From: Asaia bogorensis
GTDB taxonomy: Bacteria; Pseudomonadota; Alphaproteobacteria; CACIAM-22H2
Length of the DNA: 64,000 nt
NCBI GenBank assembly: GCA_945901855.1
Contig: CAMDLT010000001.1
Span: 93,188-157,187 of the forward strand
Reading direction: 5' to 3'
The stretch's first letter is position 1. Each line of letters opens with the position of its first letter. A program made the position numbers and the translations under genes. This document shows positions 1 through 7,227 of this stretch, piece by piece. The notes under the pieces are model-generated. The model was not told the DNA's origin, made no database searches, and was given only the letters and a program-made list of their open reading frames with translations.

Positions 1-524
1 AATCTAGTGTTTTTTCCGCACCTTCGCGTGCGGTATTGCCTCATCTCAATGACTACCCTCGCGCTTGTGCCGCATCCCGTAAAGCGAGTCCGGAGCAAAT
101 TGCCATCTCGCTACAATGCTTTCATATCATGCCGAAAATTGATGAAATTGACCGGCTCTTGAAGCGCGAGCCTTCGCTGCGCGACAAAATTCGCGAAACG
201 CACCCGGAATATGCATTCGCATTGCTAAATGGAGCTGAAGGGCTTCATCTCAGCAAAACCAACCCAGACGGGCGCTCCAACCGCGTCAAACTTCTTGAAC
301 GAGCGAAATTCGTAAAATACAGCGAGATCGAAGAGAAACTTACGACTAGCCGCCCAAAGCGATGCAAGCTCGATGATATTGTTGACGCAGCAGCTTGCTG
401 CTGGGTCGCTGAGGGCATCGCAAAAAATGAAGCGCATTCGGTGCCGCCGCAGCGCGAAAAGGATAGCAGCGGGACTGAGATGGCGATCTGGGGGCGCGGC
501 CCGCTTCCCCCGCCCATCCTCTAG
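1..524 (+). CDS. DUF429 family protein, 5' end cut by window edge
   Basis: The reading frame is open from base 3 with no start in view, so the N-terminus lies outside the window. The visible 173 residues begin SSVFSAPSRAVL and contain a PKIDEIDRLL stretch, a THPEYAFALLNG motif and a C-terminal DDIVDAAACCWVA segment. These are hallmarks of the DUF429 family, predicted RNase-H-fold nucleases of unknown role. A TTG at 36 could be miscalled as a start, but the conserved SVFxAPSR motif lies upstream of it, so the gene is longer. It ends 25 bp before the convergent gapR gene. The family call is firm; no cellular function is established. Confidence 0.85.
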   Translation, partial: SSVFSAPSRAVLPHLNDYPRACAASRKASPEQIAISLQCFHIMPKIDEIDRLLKREPSLRDKIRETHPEYAFALLNGAEGLHLSKTNPDGRSNRVKLLERAKFVKYSEIEEKLTTSRPKRCKLDDIVDAAACCWVAEGIAKNEAHSVPPQREKDSSGTEMAIWGRGPLPPPIL

Positions 525-549
525 CTTCTCTGCAAACAACGAACCAGAG

Positions 550-801
550 TTAGATCTCCAATGCCGCGCGATAGAGATCGAGCAGTTCGTCCTGTTCCTT
601 GCGGTCGGGCTCTTCCATTTTGCGCAGCTTGATGACTTGGCGCATGATCTTGGTGTCGAAGCCGTTGCCCTTGGCTTCGGCATAGACTTCGCGGATATCG
701 GTGGCGAGGTCGGTTTTTTCGGCCTCCAGACGCTCGATCTTTTCGACGAACTGCTTGAGTTTCGCCGCCGCAATGCCGCCCACTTCGCCGCCGTCCGCCA
801 T
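550..801 (-). CDS. gapR: GapR-type nucleoid-associated protein (DUF2312/UPF0335)
   Basis: This 83-residue protein has an N-terminal coiled coil (KLKQFVEKIERLEAEKTDL) followed by a basic segment with KIMRQVIKLRKM and the terminal DELLDLYRAALE. That is the full DUF2312 pattern. GapR of Caulobacter binds overtwisted AT-rich DNA ahead of replication and transcription forks and stimulates topoisomerases; the family is essentially alphaproteobacterial. It is the last gene of a minus-strand group behind DUF1244, the carboxylate-amine ligase and the formylglutamate amidohydrolase, an order often seen near pyk in this class. The length matches the family. Confidence 0.92.
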   Translation of the reverse strand: MADGGEVGGIAAAKLKQFVEKIERLEAEKTDLATDIREVYAEAKGNGFDTKIMRQVIKLRKMEEPDRKEQDELLDLYRAALEI

Positions 802-889
802 GTGCCGTCTCCGTTTTGCAATATGGCGGCGAAGCTAGCGAAGTGGCGGGCTGCGCACCAGCGCCAATTCCACCGGTCTGTGGATAGCC

Positions 890-1195
890 TTAGTGTTTGT
901 GCGATTCGGCGAATTTGGCCTTTTGCGCCGCATCTGCCGGGGCTTGATGCTTGGCCTTCCATTCGTCGTAGGGCATGCCATAGACGATTTCGCGCGCTTG
1001 GGGGTCGCTGAGCGCCACGTTTTTGGCCTGCGCTTCGGCCAAATACCATTTGGACAGGCAGTTGCGGCAAAAACCGGCCAAATTCATCAGGTCGATATTC
1101 TGTACGTCGCTGCGTTCTTGCAGATGCTTGACGAGTCTTCGAAACGCAGCCGCTTCCAGTTCGGTCTGGGTTTTGGGGTCGAGATCGGCGGCCAT
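890..1195 (-). CDS. DUF1244 domain protein
   Basis: This 101-residue small protein has the DUF1244 core: residues about 15-75 include VQNIDLMNLAGFCRNCLSKW and the segment REIVYGMPYDEWK. Two cysteines in FCRNC (residues 43 and 46) suggest a possible metal or redox site, but none is proven. The ATG at 1195 is preferred because the long frame reading in from upstream runs antisense to no recognisable domain. The gene lies between gapR and the YbdK-like ligase on the same strand, 50 bp after the ligase stop, and may share its transcript. Function unknown. Confidence 0.85.
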   Translation of the reverse strand: MAADLDPKTQTELEAAAFRRLVKHLQERSDVQNIDLMNLAGFCRNCLSKWYLAEAQAKNVALSDPQAREIVYGMPYDEWKAKHQAPADAAQKAKFAESHKH

Positions 1196-1245
1196 GGCGC
1201 TGCTCCTTGTGTGACGCACCCGAATATAGGGCGACCGCGCGCGGC

Positions 1246-2391
1246 TTACAAACCGACTGCGGTTTCGGCAATCAAGCCGTCGACCACCGCGCGCAGCGCG
1301 GCTGGCTTGTCGGCCCCAGCCGCGATCGCCTCGGCATATGCCTTGCGCTGGCGATGCGCCGAGGTACCGCGCGTCAAGATCGTACGCGCGTGCGCGATTT
1401 CGGCCGCACAGCCAAGCCGCGCCGCGTCGGGCGCGACAAGTTCCAACAGCTCCTCGACGAGGCTTGGGAAGTCGAAAACAGCGCCTTTGCCGAAATCGAC
1501 GAGCCCGGCATCGAAGCCATAGCGCTGCGCGCGCCAGCGGTTTTCGCGCACCAGCATGTGCGGATAGATGCGCCAGCGCTGGTTCTGGCGCTTCAGGCGC
1601 CACAGCATCGACAGCAGGCACTGGTAAAGCGCCGCGATCGCCACCGCATCGTCCAGATACGGGCACATGTCGGTGATGCGCATTTCGAGCGTGGGGAAGC
1701 GCGCCGACAGGCGCACATCCCACCAAAGCTTGGATGCATCGTCGATGAGGCCTGCCGCGATCAGCCGGTCGAGCTGGCGCCGGTATTCGCCGTAGCTTTC
1801 GAAATGGTCGGGCAGGCCCGTGCGCGGCAACTCGTTGAAGATCGCAACCCGGTAGCTCGCAAGCCCCGTATCCTCCGAGCGCCAAAACGGCGACGAGGTC
1901 GAAAGGGCCAGCAGATGCGGCAGAAAATAGCCGATCTGGTTCATCAGATCGATGCGCAGCTCGTCGTCTTCGATGCCGACATGCACATGCAGGCCGCAAA
2001 TTACCAGACGCCGCCCCACGCCCTGCAAATCGCGCTCGAGTGCGCGATAGCGGTCTTTGTCGGTCGCTTCCATGCCGCGCCATTCGGCAAACGGATGCGT
2101 GGAGGCCGCGATCGGCGCCATGCCAAATTCGCCGGTCACCGCGACGATCGCGCGGCGCAACTGCACAAGTTCAGCCCTGGCGTCGGCTGCGGTCTTGCAC
2201 ACGCGCGTCTGCACTTCCAGCTGGGCGCGCAAAAACTCGGGGCTCACTTGGCCTGCCTGGCCCTGCGCTGCGAGCTTGGCTTCGGCTTGCGCGACCAGAT
2301 CGTGCGGCGGATCGCGCGCGAGATCGCGTGTCTGGCGATCGACCAGCAGATACTCTTCCTCGATGCCGAGCGTGAAATCCGGGTCTTTCAC
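1246..2391 (-). CDS. Carboxylate-amine ligase, YbdK/GCS2 family
   Basis: This 381-residue protein opens with DFTLGIEEEYLLVD, the glutamate-binding signature of the GCS2/YbdK family, and carries ICGLHVHVGIEDDELRIDLMNQ and a central WRSEDTGLASYR segment. Such enzymes join an amino acid to glutamate-like carboxylates using ATP; YbdK has weak glutamate-cysteine ligase activity. A GTG start overlaps the stop of the upstream amidohydrolase gene (GTGA), so translation is probably coupled. Its coupling to an N-formylglutamate amidohydrolase suggests both act on one gamma- or N-substituted glutamate compound. The substrate is not deducible. Whether it starts at this GTG is moderately certain because no ATG fits before the IEEEY motif. 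Confidence 0.87.
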   Translation of the reverse strand: MKDPDFTLGIEEEYLLVDRQTRDLARDPPHDLVAQAEAKLAAQGQAGQVSPEFLRAQLEVQTRVCKTAADARAELVQLRRAIVAVTGEFGMAPIAASTHPFAEWRGMEATDKDRYRALERDLQGVGRRLVICGLHVHVGIEDDELRIDLMNQIGYFLPHLLALSTSSPFWRSEDTGLASYRVAIFNELPRTGLPDHFESYGEYRRQLDRLIAAGLIDDASKLWWDVRLSARFPTLEMRITDMCPYLDDAVAIAALYQCLLSMLWRLKRQNQRWRIYPHMLVRENRWRAQRYGFDAGLVDFGKGAVFDFPSLVEELLELVAPDAARLGCAAEIAHARTILTRGTSAHRQRKAYAEAIAAGADKPAALRAVVDGLIAETAVGL

Positions 2392-3185
2392 GGATAGACC
2401 TCGATGCGGCGCAGGTCTTCGGAGTCCAGCAGCGGCGCCAAGGCCCGGCCGAACAGATCGGCCCATTTGGCGATGCCGCCATGGGTGTCGATCAAATCCT
2501 GGCGGATTTCGATCAGCGCATGCGGATAGCCCGCGCGTTCGCAATGTTCGCGCATCGTAAAACCATGCCCGTCGCGCGCATCGTAGGGCTGGTTGTCGCC
2601 GACCACGACGCCGCCAAGGCCGCGCAAGCTTGCCATCAACGGCACGGGCAAACGCGGGTCCGAACGCCACAATACACCGACATGCCAGGGCCGAACGAAG
2701 CCCTCGAAGACCGGCGTGCAGGAATGCATCGACACCACCACGGGCACCGCACCGCGCTTGCGAATGCAGGCCAGCACGTCGCGCACGACCGTATGATAGG
2801 GCGCGTGCAACGCCTCGATGCGCATCGTGCGGGCCGCCGCGTCGAGATCTTCGTTGCCAGGTACGGGCGTGCTGTCGGAAACGGCCGGGCACAGGCCCGG
2901 ATCGTCGAGCCGCCGGTTGCAGTCGACCACCAAGCGCGAATAGTTGCTGTTCACAAGCGCGCAGCCGAAGCGCCGCTGGAGGATCTCGGCTACGCCCAAA
3001 GCGCCGATATCCCATGCGATATGGCGATCCCACTCGGCGCGCCCGACGCCCAAATCGCCAAGGGCGCGCGGCACCGCGCGGCTTGCATGGTCGCACAGCA
3101 GCACGAGGTTCGTGGGCGTTTGCGCCGAAACAAGGCGCGCAGCCGGCGCCTCGTCGTCGGCCAAAAGGGAAGAAAGATTCGCCAT
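2388..3185 (-). CDS. N-formylglutamate amidohydrolase family protein (first copy)
   Basis: This 265-residue protein has LLCDHASRAVP near residue 30, HIAWDIGALGVAE, NSNYSRLVVDCNR and VVSMHSCTPVFEG, which are the metal and substrate motifs of the N-formylglutamate amidohydrolase (FGase/HutG2) family. These enzymes hydrolyse N-formyl-L-glutamate to formate and glutamate in histidine breakdown, but no other hut gene is in the window, so the real substrate may differ. It heads the minus-strand group leading into the YbdK-like ligase (4-bp overlap), DUF1244 and gapR. The ATG at 3185 lies 53 bp from the divergent glycerate kinase gene, so the promoter must sit in that short gap. Confidence 0.87.
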   Translation of the reverse strand: MANLSSLLADDEAPAARLVSAQTPTNLVLLCDHASRAVPRALGDLGVGRAEWDRHIAWDIGALGVAEILQRRFGCALVNSNYSRLVVDCNRRLDDPGLCPAVSDSTPVPGNEDLDAAARTMRIEALHAPYHTVVRDVLACIRKRGAVPVVVSMHSCTPVFEGFVRPWHVGVLWRSDPRLPVPLMASLRGLGGVVVGDNQPYDARDGHGFTMREHCERAGYPHALIEIRQDLIDTHGGIAKWADLFGRALAPLLDSEDLRRIEVYP

Positions 3186-3238
3186 GGACGCCTTCAGTAT
3201 AGCGCTGGCGTCGGGGGGCCTGCTAGGTTGCAGACGCG

Positions 3239-4483
3239 ATGGAAGAACGCCAATTCTTGCTCTCCATGTTTGCGGCGGCGATCGCGGCAGCGCAGCCCGC
3301 CAAGCGAATCGCGGCGTTTCTGCCGCCCCCGCCCAAAGGGCGTCTGATCGTCGTGGGGGCAGGCAAAGCGTCGGCTGCCATGGCACGCGCGCTCGAAGAT
3401 GTTTGGCCGGGCGATCTCGAAGGACTTGTCGTCACGCGCTACGGGCATGGCGTGGCCTGCCGCCGGATCGAAATCGTCGAGGCAGCGCACCCGGTGCCCG
3501 ACGATGCCGGCATGGCGGCGGCAGCGCGCATGCTGGAGTCGGTGCGGGGGCTTGGCGCCGACGATTTGGTGCTTGCCCTGATGTCCGGCGGCGGATCGGC
3601 GGTGCTCAGCAACCCGGCTCCGCCCGTGACCCTCGCATTGTTTCGCGCACTCACGTCGGCGCTGCTGAAGTCGGGCGCCAACATCGTCGAAATCAATACG
3701 GTCCGGAAACATCTTTCGGCGATTTCGGGCGGCCGCCTGGCGGCGGCGGCAATGCCCGCACGCGTGCTGACGCTCGGCATTTCCGATGTGCCCGGCGATG
3801 ATCCCTCGACGATCGGTTCGGGCCCGACCGTGCCGGACCCGACGACGCTGGCCGATGCGCGGGCCGTGCTCGCCAAATACGCGATCCGGCCTGCGCCCGA
3901 AATCGATGCGCGTTTGCGCGATCCCGCAGCCGAAACGCCGAAGAATTTGTCCAATGCCGACTACAAGATGATTGCGGCTCCCATCCAATCGCTCGATGCG
4001 GCTGCAGCCATGGCACATGCGGCAGGCTATGCGGTGCATTCGCTGGGCCCCGATCTCGAGGGCGAAGCGCGCGACGTGGCCCTGGACCAGGCGAACCTTG
4101 TGCGGGCGATCAAAGCCGGTCGCGGACCGGTCGCAGCGCCCTGCGTGGTGCTGTCGGGGGGCGAGACGACCGTTACGGTACGCGGCAAAGGTCGCGGCGG
4201 GCGCAATGCCGAGTTCGCGCTTGCACTGTGCACCGCACTTGACGGGCTGGCGGGCGTATGGGCGCTGGCGGGCGATACCGACGGCGTCGACGGCACCGAA
4301 GACAATGCGGGCGCTATCGTTGCACCAGACTCGCTCGCACGCGCAGCCGCCAAAGGAATGTCGGCGCGCGATCGGCTTGCCGACAACGATGGCTACGGAT
4401 TTTTTGCCGCCATCGGCGATCTGGTGAACACAGGACCCACGCATACCAACGTCAACGATTTTCGCGCTATAGTGATCGCCTGA
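3239..4483 (+). CDS. Glycerate 2-kinase (DUF4147/MOFRL family)
   Basis: This 414-residue protein has the GckA/TtuD two-domain plan: an N-terminal DUF4147 Rossmann-like part with VVGAGKASAAMARAL and LALMSGGGSAVLS, and a C-terminal MOFRL domain with LSGGETTVTV and GRGGRNAEFALAL. It phosphorylates D-glycerate to 2-phosphoglycerate with ATP. Pyruvate kinase follows 20 bp downstream, so with enolase the pair would route glycerate (from tartrate, glyoxylate or serine) through phosphoenolpyruvate to pyruvate. The same kinase/pyk pairing occurs in tartrate operons. The ATG at 3239 gives a normal family N-terminus. Confidence 0.93.
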   Translation: MEERQFLLSMFAAAIAAAQPAKRIAAFLPPPPKGRLIVVGAGKASAAMARALEDVWPGDLEGLVVTRYGHGVACRRIEIVEAAHPVPDDAGMAAAARMLESVRGLGADDLVLALMSGGGSAVLSNPAPPVTLALFRALTSALLKSGANIVEINTVRKHLSAISGGRLAAAAMPARVLTLGISDVPGDDPSTIGSGPTVPDPTTLADARAVLAKYAIRPAPEIDARLRDPAAETPKNLSNADYKMIAAPIQSLDAAAAMAHAAGYAVHSLGPDLEGEARDVALDQANLVRAIKAGRGPVAAPCVVLSGGETTVTVRGKGRGGRNAEFALALCTALDGLAGVWALAGDTDGVDGTEDNAGAIVAPDSLARAAAKGMSARDRLADNDGYGFFAAIGDLVNTGPTHTNVNDFRAIVIA

Positions 4484-4503
4484 ACAAAAAGAACGAGGCC
4501 GAA

Positions 4504-5919
4504 ATGCGCCGCATCTGTGCGACCAAGATCGTTGCCACCTTGGGACCCGCGACAAGCGATCCGAATACCATCGAAGCGATTTTCAAGGCCGGGGCCGACG
4601 TGTTCCGGCTCAATTTCAGCCATGGCGCGCACGAAAGCCATCGCAAGAGCTACGATCTGTTGCGCGCCCTCGAAAAAAAGACCGGGCGGCCGATCGCCAT
4701 TTTGGCCGATCTGCAGGGCCCCAAGCTGCGCGTCGGCACGTTCAAGAACGGCAAAGCGATGCTGGTCGCAGGCTCGATCTTCCGTTTCGATATGGACCCC
4801 GAACCCGGCGACGAAACGCGCGCCCCCTTGCGCCACCCGGAAATTTTCGCGGCCTTGCGGCCGGGACAGCATTTGCTGATCGACGACGGGAAATTGCGCG
4901 TCGAGGCGCTTGAGACGGCGGCCGACCATGCGATCTGCAAAGTGATCGTGGGCGGCGCTATTTCCGACCGCAAAGGCGTCAACGTGCCGGGCACGGTGTT
5001 GCCGATTTCGGCGCTGACCGAAAAAGACCGGCGCGACTTGGATTTTGCGCTCGAACTCGGCTGCGATTGGATCGCGCTCTCGTTCGTGCAGCGGCCCGAA
5101 GATATGGCAGAAGCCAAAAAGCTTGTGCAGGGGCGGGCGGGCGTGTGCGCCAAGCTCGAAAAACCCTCGGCGATCGACCGGCTCGAGGAAATCATCGAAC
5201 TTTCCGACGCCGTGATGGTCGCGCGCGGCGATTTGGGCGTCGAGATGATGCCCGAAGACGTGCCGCCCCTGCAAAAGCGCATCGTGCGCGCAGCGCGGCG
5301 CCTAGGTCGTCCGGTCATCGTGGCGACGCAGATGCTGGAATCGATGATTCAAACGCCCACGCCCACGCGCGCCGAAGCCTCGGACGTCGCGACCGCCGTC
5401 TATGACGGCGCGGATGCCGTCATGCTGTCGGCGGAAACGGCGTCAGGACAGTATCCGGTCGAGGCCGTATCGATGATGGAGCGCATCATTTTGCGCGTCG
5501 AGCGCGATCCGCTTTACCGGCCGATCATGGATGCGGACCATTCCGCGCCCGAAGCGACCGCGTCGGATGCGATCACGGCGGCGGCAGCGCAAGTCGCGCG
5601 AACGATCAAGGCTGCAGCGATCGTTACATTTACAACGTCGGGCTCCACCGCTTTGCGCGCGGCGCGCGAACGGCCCGAGGCGCCGATTCTGTGCTTGACG
5701 CAAAACGAGCGCACCGCGCGCCGCCTGGTGCTGTGCTGGGGCACGCACACGCATGTGTCGGAGGAGTTCGCGTCCTTCACCAAGATGGTCGATAAAGCGT
5801 GCGAGGTCGCCAAGGCCGAAGGCTTTGCCGATCCAGGCGAGACCATCGCGATCACTGCCGGCGTGCCCTTCGGCACGCCGGGTGCGACCAATATTCTGCG
5901 GATTGCCTGGGTGACGTAA
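4504..5919 (+). CDS. pyk: Pyruvate kinase
   Basis: This 471-residue protein catalyses PEP + ADP to pyruvate + ATP in the last step of glycolysis. Visible motifs are KIVATLGPATSDP at the N-terminus, FRLNFSHG, the divalent-metal/PEP site LADLQGPKLRVG, the catalytic-lysine region CAKLEKPSAIDRL, VARGDLGVE and the family hallmark DAVMLSAETASGQYP. The C-terminal allosteric domain is complete. The ATG at 4504 follows the glycerate kinase stop by 20 bp. The reading frame extends upstream into the kinase gene, but that part has no pyruvate kinase homology. It converges on dps with only 7 bp between stops. Confidence 0.97.
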   Translation: MRRICATKIVATLGPATSDPNTIEAIFKAGADVFRLNFSHGAHESHRKSYDLLRALEKKTGRPIAILADLQGPKLRVGTFKNGKAMLVAGSIFRFDMDPEPGDETRAPLRHPEIFAALRPGQHLLIDDGKLRVEALETAADHAICKVIVGGAISDRKGVNVPGTVLPISALTEKDRRDLDFALELGCDWIALSFVQRPEDMAEAKKLVQGRAGVCAKLEKPSAIDRLEEIIELSDAVMVARGDLGVEMMPEDVPPLQKRIVRAARRLGRPVIVATQMLESMIQTPTPTRAEASDVATAVYDGADAVMLSAETASGQYPVEAVSMMERIILRVERDPLYRPIMDADHSAPEATASDAITAAAAQVARTIKAAAIVTFTTSGSTALRAARERPEAPILCLTQNERTARRLVLCWGTHTHVSEEFASFTKMVDKACEVAKAEGFADPGETIAITAGVPFGTPGATNILRIAWVT

Positions 5920-5926
5920 AGCCGAG

Positions 5927-6394
5927 CTAGGCGAGCTGGGCACGCAGCATCCAGGCGGTCTTGCCGTGCTCGGTCATCCGCTCGACCATCAGATCGCCCG
6001 ATTCCGCATCGCCCGCCGCTTCGACGATGTCCTTGGTTTCGCGCGCGAGCTTGGCCAGCGCCTCGTGGCCCAGCAACAGCTCCTCGACCATCTTGGCAGC
6101 TTTTGGCGTTCCGGTCTGCTCGTCGACGACCGACAATTTCTTGAATTGCGCGAAGCTGCCGGGTGCTGCAAAGCCCAGCGCGCGAATGCGCTCGGCGATT
6201 TCGTCGATCGCACTGCCCAGCGCTTCGTACTGGCTGCCGAACTGCGCGTGCAAGGGCGCGAACAGCGGGCCCTCGACGTTCCAATGGAAGCTTTGCGTTT
6301 TCACGTAGAGCATGTAGCTCGACGCGAGCACCTTGCCGAGCGCTTCGGCCGCCGTTTTGCGTGCGCCTTCCTTGATGCCAATATCGACTTTCAT
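5927..6394 (-). CDS. dps: Dps family ferritin-like DNA-protection protein
   Basis: This 155-residue protein stores iron and protects DNA from oxidative damage as a dodecamer. The intersubunit ferroxidase ligands are present with the exact family spacing: H37 (in SFHWNVEG), H49, D64 and E68 (DEIAERIRALG). A lysine-poor N-terminus suggests modest DNA binding. A good ribosome site (GGAG) precedes the ATG. The 68-bp gap to the upstream hydratase gene holds a perfect palindrome of the Irr/ICE type, so iron control of this gene is likely. Confidence 0.95.
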   Translation of the reverse strand: MKVDIGIKEGARKTAAEALGKVLASSYMLYVKTQSFHWNVEGPLFAPLHAQFGSQYEALGSAIDEIAERIRALGFAAPGSFAQFKKLSVVDEQTGTPKAAKMVEELLLGHEALAKLARETKDIVEAAGDAESGDLMVERMTEHGKTAWMLRAQLA

Positions 6395-6430
6395 GCGCTT
6401 TCGCTCCTTTTAAACTCGACCGAAAATACC

Positions 6431-6445
6431 TTAGAATCATTCTAA
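6431..6445. promoter_or_regulatory. Irr/ICE-type iron-control palindrome upstream of dps
   Basis: The 15-bp sequence TTAGAATCATTCTAA is a perfect inverted repeat (7-bp arms, 1-bp centre). It lies 37 bp upstream of the dps start codon. It matches the ICE motif (TTAGAA-N3-TTCTAA) bound by Irr, the Fur-family heme-responsive iron regulator of Alphaproteobacteria. Irr often represses iron-consuming genes and activates or represses iron-storage genes, so dps is a fitting target. Binding is inferred, not shown. Confidence 0.7.
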
Positions 6446-6462
6446 AAAATGGTCAAGGTCAT

Positions 6463-7227
6463 CTAAACATAAACCAATTCGACGATCCCTAAGCTGTTGA
6501 AATCGGCAATGAACTTGCCGGGCTTGGTCGCCGCAAACGGGACGATGCAAGAGCCCGTCGTGACGATGGCGCCTGCTTGGAGCGCGGCCCAGGGCGGCGG
6601 ATTATTGGCAAGAAAAACGAGGGCTGCAAACGGATCGCCCAGGATCTCGCTGCCCGTTCCAGACGCAACAAGTGCGCCGTCCATCGACAGCGTCAACTTG
6701 TGCGCGGCAAGATCGAGCTTCCGCCAGTTGCTTGTGCCCGCGCCATAGACAAAGCCGCCGCTGGCCATGCAGTCGGCAAAGCTGCCGTAGGGCGTGGGGT
6801 TCGCCTGACGTGTGTCGAAAATTTCGATCGCGGGGTGCAGACTAGCGACAGCGTTTGCAACCTCGTCGCGCGAATAGGGCGCGTCGCGCTTGGGAAGATC
6901 CGCGCCAAGCTTGAACGCGAATTCGCATTCGAGCTTGGGCGCGACGAATTCCGCAAGTTTCCAGCGCGCGGGGGTTGGCTCGAACCATGGCGCCAGCAGC
7001 GCGCCCGACGTGACCGCCGGGATGCCCGATTTTTCCTGTTGGGCCGCCAGCATGTTTCCGACTTTCCAGCCGGGCACGGCGCCACCGACCAAGCGCGCCA
7101 TTGCCGCTTGCACGCCGTAGGCATCGGCGGCGCTCGACGGCGCATTGCCGGGCCACGCGACTTTTGCGGCCGATTTGCGCGCAGCAAACAGAGCTGCACC
7201 GGCGGCATTTGCATCGAACGCAGTCAT
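6463..7227 (-). CDS. 2-keto-4-pentenoate hydratase/fumarylacetoacetase-family protein
   Basis: This 254-residue protein has the MhpD-like fold signatures: GWKVGN near residue 53, LECEFAFKLGADLP with metal-binding carboxylates, HPAIEIFDTR, FADCMASGGFVYG and a C-terminal GSCIVPF...FNSLG. Members hydrate 2-keto-4-pentenoates in aromatic meta-cleavage or decarboxylate oxaloacetate-like acids. No partner pathway genes sit here, so the substrate is open. The ATG overlaps the stop of the upstream ABC exporter (ATGA), making it the final gene of an aminotransferase, ketopantoate reductase, exporter and hydratase run. Confidence 0.85.
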   Translation of the reverse strand: MTAFDANAAGAALFAARKSAAKVAWPGNAPSSAADAYGVQAAMARLVGGAVPGWKVGNMLAAQQEKSGIPAVTSGALLAPWFEPTPARWKLAEFVAPKLECEFAFKLGADLPKRDAPYSRDEVANAVASLHPAIEIFDTRQANPTPYGSFADCMASGGFVYGAGTSNWRKLDLAAHKLTLSMDGALVASGTGSEILGDPFAALVFLANNPPPWAALQAGAIVTTGSCIVPFAATKPGKFIADFNSLGIVELVYV

